NCBI GenBank assembly: GCA_035041965.1
Contig: JAPYMA010002896.1
Coordinates: 177,909 to 241,908, forward strand
DNA from: Anisakis pegreffii
Taxonomy: Eukaryota > Nematoda > Chromadorea > Rhabditida > Anisakidae
Length of the DNA stretch: 64,000 bases
Direction of reading: 5' to 3'
In this document: piece after piece, positions 11,330 to 22,364 of the stretch
Numbering within the stretch: position 1 is the stretch's first letter
Layout: the number at the start of each line of letters is the position of its first letter
The notes under the pieces: generated by a model
What the model was told of the DNA's origin: nothing
Database searches by the model: none
Seen by the model: the letters and a program-made list of their open reading frames with translations, nothing else
Translations under genes and position numbers: made by a program

Positions 11330-13600
11330 TGTTCAGCAATGTATCGAATCCAGAGATCCCGCTGGATTGAATGTTGTACACTAATCTATATGTTAGCGGG
11401 CAAACCTGAGAGTAGGGTAGGCGTGAAGATGGCAATCCCTATAGCGTTGAAGTAGCATTGAAAAATTAGCTATATCGCCTCGAGTAAACCGAATTGCTCA
11501 GCAAAATGTACACGTTTCTAAATCTAGAGATTCCACTGGATCGAAAGGTGCACAGAAAAAGATATTTACTGGGAAAACCTGAAAGTACGGCTAGCTTGAA
11601 CATGGCAACCCCTATAGTGCTATACTAACGTATAGGATTGATCCTTAGTGATCAATGTGCATGACTTAGCGCCAATGCGCTGCTTCAGATAACCTTAGGA
11701 AAATAGCCATATCACTTCAAGAAAGCAAAATCGCTCGGCAAAATATATGTTTTTCTAAATTTAGAGATTCTGTTGAATCGATTGGTGTGCAAATATCCAT
11801 ATTTCATTGGACAAACTTGAGGGTACGATAGGCTCGAAGATGGCAAACCGTATATCATTGAGAAAATAGCTATATCTGCTCACCTAATCATAATTGCACA
11901 GCAAAATATATGATATTCTGAATACAGAGATTCTGAGCAATCGAATGGTGCAATAAAATTCATATGCTACCTGGCAAAACTGAGCGCACCTGTAGCTTGA
12001 AAATGATAAACCTCATAGTGGTATAATAACGCACAGATCGATCGATCTGTAGTGATACAATATTACTAAACAAGTGCTAGTTGAGACACTTTTATAAAAT
12101 TAGCTATATCACCGCAGGTGAGCAAAATCTCCCGACAAGATATATGATTTTCTGAATCTGGAGGAGAACTTGTTGTGTTACAGAGCAAACCTGATAGTGC
12201 CGTTAGCTTGAAGATGGTTATCTTCATAGCAGCTTAGTGAAGGTTATTTCAGTACATCATCAGTATTACTTAAAGAATACAAAATCGCCCGACAAGATTT
12301 ATGCTTTTTTGAAGGCGTTGTTATGTCGCTGCACACTGATGAGCGACTTAGTAAACCCGAGACGATAAAACCATTCCTTTACTCGGGAAAGAAAACCAAG
12401 GCAGACGATCCTTCACCTCGGATCGAGACAAGATACGACAAAACAATGAAATCCCGTCGTTATATAGAGTTTGTTTGTATGCAAATTTATGACAATAGAC
12501 GAGAACTCATACAAAAATCAGCAGATCACCTATGCTAATTTGATCACATATGGTAATTTGATCACTGCAGAACACCTCCGCCTTGAGTTGTTGAGTCGTA
12601 CGATTTCTTCCTTGGATAGACGAAGCATGTATCTTGTCGGGTGATTTTGCTTTGTTGAGAGGATATGGCAATTTTATTAAAGCTCTCTCAACTAGCGCAG
12701 TGACACTCATTGATATGCAATGCATCTGCTCATCTAATCATAATTGCCCGGCAGAATACATAATATTCTGAATGTGCAGATTCTGAGTAATCGAAGGCTG
12801 CAAATAAATTCGCATGTTACCGAGCAAACTTGAGAGTATGATTACCTTGGAGTTGGTAACCTCTATAGAGCTATAGCAACTTGCTGATATTGATCACTAG
12901 TGATAGAATTTAAATGAATGAGCGATTTTGCGCTTGTTGTTGATATAGCTTTATGAAAATAGCCATATCTCCTCATGAAAGCGGATTTGCTCAACAAAAT
13001 ATATGTTTTCTGAATGTAGTGATTCAGTTAGATCGAATGGTGCACAAAAATTCATATGTTACTGGGCAAAGCTGAGAGTACGTAGGCTCGAAGTTGGCAA
13101 CCCTTACATTATTGAGAAAATAGCTATATCTCCTCAACTAATCATTATTGCTCGGCAAAATAGATGATATTCTGAATGTAGAGATTCTGAGCAATCGAAT
13201 GGTGCAATAAAATTCACATGCCACCTGGCAAAGCTGAGGGTACCGGTAGCTTGAAAACGGTAAACTTCATAGTGGTAATAATACCGCACAGATCGATTGA
13301 TCTGGAGTGATACAATGTTACTGAACTAGTGCTAGTTGAGACACCCTTAGGAAATTAGCTATATCATCTTAGGAGAGCACAATGTCCCGACAAGATATAT
13401 AATTTTCTGAATTTGGAGGTTGAGTGGAATCGAGTGGTGTGGAAAAATTGTTGTGTTACTTAGCGAACCTGATAGTACCGTTAGCTTGAAGATGGTTACC
13501 TTCATAGCAGCTTATTGAAGATTATTTCAGTAAATCATCAATATTACTTAAAGAATACAAAATCGCCCGACAAGATTTATGCTTTTTTGAAGCCATAGAA
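11330..13600. repeat. Alternating satellite block 2
   Basis: Same two alternating monomers as at 2100-2975, here about eight copies over 2.3 kb. The higher-order unit includes a shared tail (GAAGATGGTTACCTTCATAGC, then ATTACTTAAAGAATACAAAATC and GACAAGATTTATGC) seen near 12,200-12,320 and 13,480-13,590. Between these tails, roughly 12,330-12,660 is not satellite and contains CTGATGAG and CCCGAG/CTCGGG motifs. Confidence 0.75.
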
Positions 13601-14930
13601 TCTAGAGAATCCATTAGTGAGGAGAAGCCAACATGCTTCTTTGCAAGCTTGGTAGTACGGTTGGGTTGAAAATTGTGACCCTGATAATGGTAGCTTTTCG
13701 TATGTAACGTTTTCGTATTTCCTATTTTGATCGCATATGTCAAATTCAGGTTTTGTCTCATTTCAATTTTTCTATTATCATAATATTCCTCAATGTCAGG
13801 CTTATAGATTATGAGTTCTAAATGTTGGAATGAATGTGTTGCCGACCTCACAATTTCATCTTTAGACTGCATATGGTGATAATGCTGCCAACGTTATATG
13901 CTCATTATGTCATGTCACTTATATGCTCATTCTCGTCACCACCGTAAAATGACTTCATACCCGGCTTGTAGGCCATCACTTATTGTTATTGAATATTTTC
14001 GAACTTGTGAGACAGAAATTTGAAATTCGTTAATACAGCCTCTTCTTGTGAAATCGCAGTTTGATAACTGCAATCATCACACACGTTATGACTAGGCGAC
14101 TAGATTCATCCCCAATGTGCTTAGCATCCAAGGAGAGGATCGCCGTAATCGATCAAGTCCCGATTGTCCTATGACCTAAATCACCGATGATTTGAAATTT
14201 TCTCCCTGTTGCATAGATGTAACACTTAAAAAATCTATACCGAGGGTTGTCTTGTCCATACAATGGATTGTGTTTGCTAGTCTTTTGGGCAAGACGTTAT
14301 ACTGATTAGGTTGCGTTATTATGCTGGTGCTTCAAGGTAGAAAACACACGAATAAAAACCAAATTTTTTATGTCCAATAACCATTTTCTTTCACAACACG
14401 TTGCATTCAATAATAAACAATCTCATCATAAAGTGTAATAAACAAATCAACAACATTACAATATCAACACATCAATCATCGTTTCATAAAAACAGCGTTT
14501 AAAAAAATGTATTACACAAATATTCCACCACACAAATTAATATTTCAACGACACATCCTTAGATTTGTCAAGAAATGTCATCCAGATGAACCTGACACCT
14601 GTGAGATGAGAGATCACAAATTAAAGATAAGGTAGTTATTATCGAAATAAAACATGTTCTGACTCCGAAACAACGTCAGCCAAACAAATTCAGTGTTCAG
14701 TTGGAGAAGAAAGCTCATTTCATTGTAACAGCACAACAAACATTACATTAATAAATCCAACATTTCCAATCCTCACTGCACGAACCACTCTGTCACAGTA
14801 ACAAACTTCTTTGTAGTGAATTCCATAAATATCACAAACAATTATATCACAAATAACAACGTTTTTGACAGTCTGTTATCTCTTCTCTAAGCCCTTCGCA
14901 GTTGTCGATCCACAATCGCTTCTGTGCTTC
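13601..14930. other. No gene seen; flank downstream of SEPSECS
   Basis: AT-rich intergenic sequence. The last part is the presumed 3' region of the minus-strand SEPSECS gene. No frame with splice support. Confidence 0.45.
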
Positions 14931-14937
14931 TTCGGTT

Positions 14938-17900
14938 TCATTCAGTGTTACCAGAGCATTCCTTCCGCAAGTACTCCTTCCGTATCGTTTCGATGAGTGT
15001 ATGCACTTCATAATCACTCATTCCTGAAAATATTTCATCATGACCAAAAGAACATTTCTTCGTTTGTTAATCGTAAGAAATCTCTTTTCAACTTCTCTTT
15101 CCAATCAGCCATAGAGTGTAGAATAAGATCATAAATGAAAAAATGACGAAAATTGCAATTAACTTTCCTTACCTATGGCACATGCCACGTTGAGATACGC
15201 CAACTGCTCGGCATCTGACGACCAGTGCGTACCATAATTAACAAACGTATGACCAAAAACGGTTTTTCTCGCTCCCGGACAAACGACCCTAATTAAGATA
15301 AATTACCAAAAATATAAACAATACTTCGACAGAACTAAACAAAAAATTTCGACAATATTTTATTTCATTCATCGTGGCGGTGAAATAAGTGTAGAACAGT
15401 TGTCAAAGAATAAAATTCACAACAATTTTACCTCGCACCAGTGATACCACGATCAAACAGAATCGAACCGAATAAGGATCGCTTCTTCGGAGGAAGACCA
15501 TTCAAAGTTATGGCTAAAACGAAAGAAAAATAACGTTAAACTATCTAATTATTACTTCACTGATTAGCTCTTCTACGTATCCATTACTCAAAAAAAGCAA
15601 ACAAATGATCGTGTACCGCAATCAAATTCACTTCATGGATGAAATGAATTTCTGAAACCTAATAAAAACAAATAAAAGCATACACTGTTCACTATTGGGA
15701 AAAAGAGTACTTCACAGTGCAAGAGATCCAAAAATAATTTTCAATCACTCAACTTCAGAAAATTTCTTCGATGACGTCTCACAAAACGAACACTTCACCA
15801 CTTCCCAGAACAAATCATCGCTAGCATCATTCTTATCACTATGAATAACGTACGAAAAAAGAACAATTGAAAGACTTTTAAAGAAAACGACTATATCAGA
15901 TACCAATTGATGTCAAATTTGTGCTCGTTTTCAATACGGTTTCGCCGATTTCCAACGTCAGTTTATGAGATTCTTCGCAAAGTATTTTGAATCGTTCAGA
16001 TTGTTGTGTGTAGATTCGTTGCAGTTCAACTCGTCCTAACTGTAATAATGTGATGAGCAGATCGCGTGAAGGTACCAACGAAGCACGACCTTTAAATGCC
16101 ATCCTTTATATTCTAACAAACTTTTTGCACTCGCAAAACAAAATCGTGGTTGTTAAACGACCTAGTGTAACCTTTAATGCACATGTTCTGAAAATATTAA
16201 TAATATCAAACTACTGAAATGAACACTCGAAGCTAATCTACAGTGAAACCGACAAGACTGAATTGTATGATATCAGTGTGTAAAAAATTTAAATCTGATT
16301 CATATCTATTGTAATATCTTCCAGAACACCGAATAAAACGTCCGAAAGACAGTCTCGTCTTACCTGGGTAGAATTGAGCGATCGATTGAATTGTATCTTC
16401 ACTGAATCCAGCAATTACTGAACCTCCAACAGGCACCAAGAAGTTCTTGTCTAAGGACTGCACAAAAGCGTCTATGTGCCCTTCTTCACCAGCCTTGAAA
16501 AACTCAAAATGTTCCACGAGACGATTCACATAAAACGTTAACACAACAAATGAAACTTAAAGAGCGTTCTCAAACGGCTGATAAATTTTGCTATCGAATG
16601 CTCACATTCGAAAGATAGCGGCAAATTTCAATGTCCGCTCAAAATAAAATGATAAACTTACAGTTTGAATACGCTGTCGACATTCCAGAGACTGCAAACC
16701 ATAGGCATTATTCACCAAATGTCTCACACCGTAACGCGAAGAAAGCTGCCCAACGGCCACCAAATCATCGGGTCCACGAGGTGCAAAACATGACGTCGTA
16801 CTGATAACGGCTAATATCTGCACATGAGCAAACGTCAGTTCTGATCCAGATTCATTTCTTGCAACTTTAATTCGCATAAAATTTTCCTTCTCCGATTCAC
16901 TAATAACTCAAAAATAGTTGGAAACTTCTTTTTGAGATATACGACGTGCAATACCACGTTTACGCGATATTTTGATCAGGTAAACTTCAAGAGATTTCTC
17001 CAAATAAAGTCCTCTGCATGAATCTCAGTAATATGTTCATTGTATTTCCCATCGAGGAAGATAAAACCTAAATTTTAAAAAAAGATATACGTGTGGATAT
17101 CAAAAACAAAAACCACACACCTCATCGTGTTTATCCCTCAGGATGTCGGACAGTCTCTCCAAATCTGTTGATAACAAATCATCGTCTTCAACACCACGAA
17201 TGCAATCGATCACAATGGGTTCATAACCTCAACGATCATCACAATCATTCGAAGCAACGTTCGACTGACAAATTCTACGTGCAAAAAATATGAACAGGGT
17301 TTCGAATAGCAAAAAATTCGGACAATTCTCTAATGTGGGGTGTATTGCTGATATCTATACTCATCAGTAACTAATTTCAATGGTGCCACGCTATAAATAT
17401 CACGATTCCACTTAATGCCTACTGCCTGTACATGGGCACAATGCCGATTATGGTTAAGCAGTATATCGAAATTTGTATCGAGAGAAGAATTCGCTGATGA
17501 AGCTCAACCAATAAATACCTGCAGTGAAAATCGATTTGATGCATGAGAGTTGATCAATTCGCAAGAAGACTACGCATCGTGCCTGTGGTTTTGAAGATCG
17601 CCAAGCAGAAAGGCAAAACGCTAGACTCATGCCGGTCGCAACCGGAAATACGATGGCTGAACGAGTGCTCGGAATGCCTAGAAATCAAAAAATAAATGAA
17701 ACTCAGTGTATTTAAAAATTTATTTGTAGTCTACGCGAAAATTCATCATATTCTTATCGTCATGAGAACAGTACGAATGATGTGCTAATAAATGTCGATC
17801 GGTGGAACAAACAGATTCCAATGCCCGAATGACTCTCGCAGACAGAATATATCGAAATAAGAAAGACTGACCAAGAAAACGAATAGCGTCTAAAGCTAGC

Positions 17901-19280
17901 GAGTTGGCAATTCTTGCCAGCATTGATGAGCCGATTGCTTTGGGTTGCTGATCGATGAGATTACCAGAACGTCCCATACCATGTGATAAACTGAAAATCT
18001 ACAGAAATACTTATTGGTGAAAGCGACGGTTCACTTGATAGAAGGAACGAATAATACTAAGTACCAACAGCAGATTCGCTTCTTTCTATGACTCGTCGCT
18101 TGGAATATTTTCCAAGCAATCGGATCTTAGAATAGCCAATGAAAAGGAATCACAGATGATAATTCCTTTGTAGAATAGAATCACAAATCAACTATTATAC
18201 ACGCAATTGCAAATTCTTTGACGATGCTGTACCGTCACAAGCCAATAGAAAAATAACGACAATATTCCACGCAGAGTCTCACAATATTCGAAAATTGATT
18301 CAAACCAGAATGTGCAATTCAAATAATTGCTAAAGATAAATATCGACGACAATTTCGAGCGTTTCGCGAACCTTTTTGTGAACATTTTAGTGGGTAATTC
18401 TTTAAGCATAACTCAGTTTACGAACGGGTTAACGTTAAAGGTTGGAAAAAACTACCCAAAATGTAGCTGGCTGACCAACGACGACACTATCCTTCCTTCT
18501 CGTTCACCTGCACCGACTGGAATCTGCAAAAAAAAGATGGTGAATTGAAAGTCTGCTTTATAATTTCAATGCATGGATTGCAAACGTTGACAGAGATACA
18601 TCCAAAACGTCACGGAAATAATGAATTAATTTAAGTCAATATAATAGTCGTATCTTACGAGATGAAACCAAAAACGATTGCAATACATTTCAGCTTCAGA
18701 AAATAGAAGTAATGAATTTTTATCCAACATTAAGAGAGCCAATATATTATTAAAATTTCAGTGCAAAAATATGGAACATTAAGAGAACCGCATTGAACGA
18801 TAATTTTAGCGTTCGAATGAACAGTGCAGTGATTAGTGAACTGGTATAACTGACCCTGTCATACCGATTATTTGTATCACAACATGCCATTTCGGTTAAA
18901 AAGCGACGAATCACTACTTCTGGTAATCCATTTTCTGGAATCTGTCCCTGAAAACTGCAAATGACGAACATCCACATAATGAGAACACCCTACGCCTTCA
19001 CTAGACGAAACTTAATACGGAACCAAAGCAAACGAGAATTGGACAGTCAGGATACCACTTTCATAAACATCGAAATACGCGATTCCAAGAGATGTAAAAT
19101 ACCAATAAATTAAACAGAGCTCACATAAGCAATAGTACAAACCCATTTTCTGAGCACAGCAAGTGTTCGATCTGAACATCGATGGGAACGTTCAATTGCA
19201 CTCTCCTCATTTTTCAACTCCACACAAACTTTTTGATTGGTAGCATGGATCAACTCAGAATTCGTCGTCACTAAATCCAT
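14938..19280 (-). CDS. SEPSECS: O-phosphoseryl-tRNA(Sec) selenium transferase (SepSecS), complete, 12 exons
   Basis: PLP enzyme that converts phosphoseryl-tRNA(Sec) to selenocysteinyl-tRNA(Sec) using selenophosphate. Exons, in order of transcription: 19143-19280, 18855-18947, 18456-18523, 17872-17990, 17519-17677, 17121-17227, 16662-16817, 16364-16493, 15904-16089, 15432-15513, 15173-15288, 14938-15023. All phases join and give 479 aa (human is 501). Recognised family motifs: [16 protein letters not shown] (Arg107), QQPKAIGSS (Gln115), [60 protein letters not shown] with the PLP lysine at Lys296, and [19 protein letters not shown]. The start is the first ATG of exon 1 ([10 protein letters not shown]); this N-terminus is the least conserved part. 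Exon 6 uses a GAG rather than CAG 3' splice site. The gene implies active selenoprotein synthesis in this organism. Confidence 0.96.
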
Positions 19281-19924
19281 TGATCAAGACGTATCAGAAG
19301 AAATGAATTACCGCATAAATTAAAATTACTGAAACCTAAATTGAACACATTAATATTCAACAAAACACACTGAAAAGGTTAAGAATGTCGCGCTCATATT
19401 TCACTAGTTGATCGTCTTATTGCTTCCGTAAATGGCCGAGCCTATCTACACCTACTTGCTCGGATTGAACAATTGCAAGGCATAATATATTTTCACTGTC
19501 AGCAACCAATCACGTTTACATTGTCACTTTACTTGAGAAGTGGATCGGTGAATGTGACCGTCACGATGCTAAAACTCTATATTAATCCCTTACAACGTAG
19601 AAATCTGCAAACTTGAAAAAAAATCTTAAAAAAAATCAACGGTTCTTGCCCTCATATTGCGCTGATTATGGAGAACTTGTCACTCAGATGGCATTCAACG
19701 CCTTTGCTTTTTTGCTTGATTGCCTAAGATTTCGTTTTTTTTCAGAGAGAGAGAGTTATTGTTTGTGAACGAATGCCAACCAAGAACAAGAGTTCAGCGA
19801 GCGTGTGACTAGATAGAGAAACGAATGATGGCACGCAGCAAACGAGCAACAAAAACAGAGAAAGAGGAATAATATCATGCAGCGATAAGGGAGGTAACTG
19901 CATGAGTTCGTTCATTAATAACTT

Positions 19925-21178
19925 ACAAGGGAAGGTCACGAACTTACCCCAACGTTTCGGGGTGAGATGCATATCATTTTGTAGGGCTCGTATAGCTGAT
20001 TACGAATATGCAAATATTTTTTGCGGCGGACAAGCGGGACGGAAGATATGGCGGGGAAAAGATTTTCAGTGTATTGAAGTGAGATTCTGAATTAGCATTG
20101 TGCAACGGCGGCTTGGCATAGTGGGTAGTGTGCTAGCACGAGGATTGGATGCTTGGTAGTTCTGCTTCGCACGCTGCCGAAATTTTTTTCTCTTACATTA
20201 TTCCTAACATATTCAAGTAGTCGTAATATTCTGCAACTTCACTCCCCACAACTTTTTCAAGTTGTGGGGATGCTTCCAATTTTTATTTTTTGTTTTTTTT
20301 TAAAGTTTGATATTTTTTGTTTTCCATATCTGATCATAATGGATGTGTCTGTTTACAACAAAATGATCGAAACATAGATATAGGTTACAATAAGAACATT
20401 TTACAAAGGATAACTGATCACAACGATCTATATCACAATCTTGAGTCACTTGTTGAGGGAAACACACTTGGACTGGCGTTTCAAATTGATCAGGATGCTG
20501 TTGGACATATCCGCACGCGTACCAAGAGTACCTGTTGAAATCCCGAAACTTCGGATTGCAGAACTGGTTGAAAACCACTTCCAAAATACGCAAAATATTT
20601 TCACGCCGATAGATCAGGAAGTCAATATCGTGAATAATAACATACGAGTGAATCTTGCGGATGAATGCTTTAAATATCCGAAAGAAATATCTGTCGAGCG
20701 GTTGGATATCTGCTGTAACCTACATCTATGTTTCGATCATTTTGTTGTAAACAGACACATCCATTATGATCAGATATGAAAAACAAAAAATATCAAACTT
20801 TAAAAAAAAACAAAAAATAAAAATTGGAAGCATCCCCACAACTTGAAAAAGTTGTGGGGAGTGAAGTTGCAGAATATTACGACTACATGAATATGTTAGA
20901 AATAATGTAAGAGAAAAAAAACTCAGCAGCGTGCGGAACCTAACTACCCAACATCCACACCTAGTGCTAGCACACTACCCACTAGGCCAAGCCGCCGTCG
21001 CCCGATGCTAATTCAGAATCTCACTTCAATACACTGAAAATCTTTTCCCCGCCATATCTTCCGTCCCACTTGTCCGCCGCAAAAAATATTTGCATATTCG
21101 TAATCAGCTATACGAGCCCTACAATATGATATGCATCTCACCCCGAAACGTTGGGGTAAGTTCGTGACCTTCCCTTGT
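19925..21178. mobile_element. Long palindromic (foldback) transposable element with tRNA-like segments
   Basis: Inverted arms of about 430-450 bp: 19925-20375 and 20738-21178, over 90% complementary by eye, with tips ACAAGGGAAGGTCACGAAC. The central ~360 bp is unique. Each arm contains a tRNA-like box A (TGGCATAGTGG at 20114-20124; TGGCCTAGTGG on the minus strand at 20979-20989) and a strong small hairpin, CCCCACAACTT/AAGTTGTGGGG. The centre is open in both directions and both frames end in CFDHFVVNRHIHYDQ because that part lies in the arms; the minus-strand frame adds a CxxC pair (VKCSYCNLYLCFDHF), which looks like a remnant zinc-binding transposon protein. No clear target-site duplication: the flanks are AATAACTT and CAGGCGAA. 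Confidence 0.8.
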
Positions 21179-21182
21179 CAGG

Positions 21183-21793
21183 CGAACCCAACCATGTTCG
21201 GTTTTTAAATCGTTCGTCTCTTCACGTAGTGAGAGACAAAAAGCGCAAATGTAACATAAGAAAATGTTCGGTAACATCGCGGATGCTCTGACGAACCGGA
21301 GCAATTACAAGCCGCTAAGAAGCACCAGCGAATACTGTATAATCATTAGGCCCTTATCCACTAATCGTTAAAAATTGTCTGTTGATAATTCTTTTTGATA
21401 ATCTGAAATCAGTTCTGTGAACAATGCGACTCAATTTCCTAATGGAGTTAAGAAAATAGAATTCAGATGTGAATTCGCCAGAAAAACTTTGAATGGGAAT
21501 TTGCTAATGATTACTGAAATTTATGAGTATGCACTTTTAAGTGGGCATCGTTAACGGATCACAGGACATTTTTAAATTGTGCGGTAATATCTTTAGCGCC
21601 ATCTTAAAACGAAAACTCTCGAGAAATTGAAACCAACATTCAATTGCTTATAAACCTTTACATATAACTGTCAGTGTTTGAATGTTTGGGGATTCGCAAT
21701 GCAAGGATTCCTTCGGTTCTCATCATCGATGCATTCAAAAATCACAAAAGTGGGTCTAAAACAACAGGGTCTGGTGATGCTGATTTTCTGCAT
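21183..21793 (+). repeat. Internally deleted unit (A) of the ~5-kb receptor repeat
   Basis: The first ~400 bp matches the start of the units at 21793 and 26791 (CATGTTCGGTTTTTAAATCG; GCTAAGAAGCACCAGCG). It then jumps to the sequence found at the end of the next unit (25683-25915). The receptor exons are missing, so this is a deletion derivative. An exon-like stretch at 21672-21793 resembles 25795-25947 but carries a 2-bp indel. Confidence 0.7.
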
Positions 21794-22364
21794 GTTCGGT
21801 TCTCAAATCGTTCGTCTCTTCACATAGTGAGAGGCAAAAAGCGCAAACGTAACATGAGAAAATGTTCGGTAACATGATACACTCATCGTGGATGCTCTCG
21901 GAACCGAGCAATTACAAGCCGCTAAGAAGCACCAACGAATACTGTATAATCATCAGACCCCTATCCACTGATTGCTAAATATTGTCTGTTGACAATTCTT
22001 TTTGATAGATTGAACTCAGTTCAATGATCAATGCGAATCAAAGTCCTAATGGAATTTCAGAAGTAGAATTCAGATGCGAATTCGCCAAAAAAAAAACTTT
22101 GAATGGGAATGAATCTGATTTCTTATAATGATTATGATTTGATCTCATGATGTTTAAGTTTTACGCGTATGACATCAAAATTAACCATCGAAAGATTTAA
22201 TTGGGCATCGTTAATGGATCGCAGGATATTGTTCAATTGTGCGGTTACCATAGAAATGCAGTGCAATTGTGGGCATAACCCCAAACTCTACAGATTCATT
22301 TTGAGTCCGCCTTATAGTTTTCGACATGATTGGAACGATACGGCAAGTTCCAAAATTAGAACGA

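Noticed and set aside
12328..12400. Hammerhead-ribozyme-like CTGATGAG followed by CCCGAG ... CTCGGG
   Set aside because: The CGAAA half of the catalytic core is not in place and the stems do not close as stems I-III should.
17335..17400. Extra SEPSECS exon ([16 protein letters not shown] frame)
   Set aside because: It lies between exons 17519-17677 and 17121-17227, which join in phase to give the family sequence AG-YEPIVID; including it breaks the homology.
20441..20779. 112-codon plus-strand frame in the palindromic element as a host gene
   Set aside because: Its conserved end (LCFDHFVVNRHIHYDQI) lies in the inverted arm and is mirrored on the other strand, so it belongs to the transposable element.
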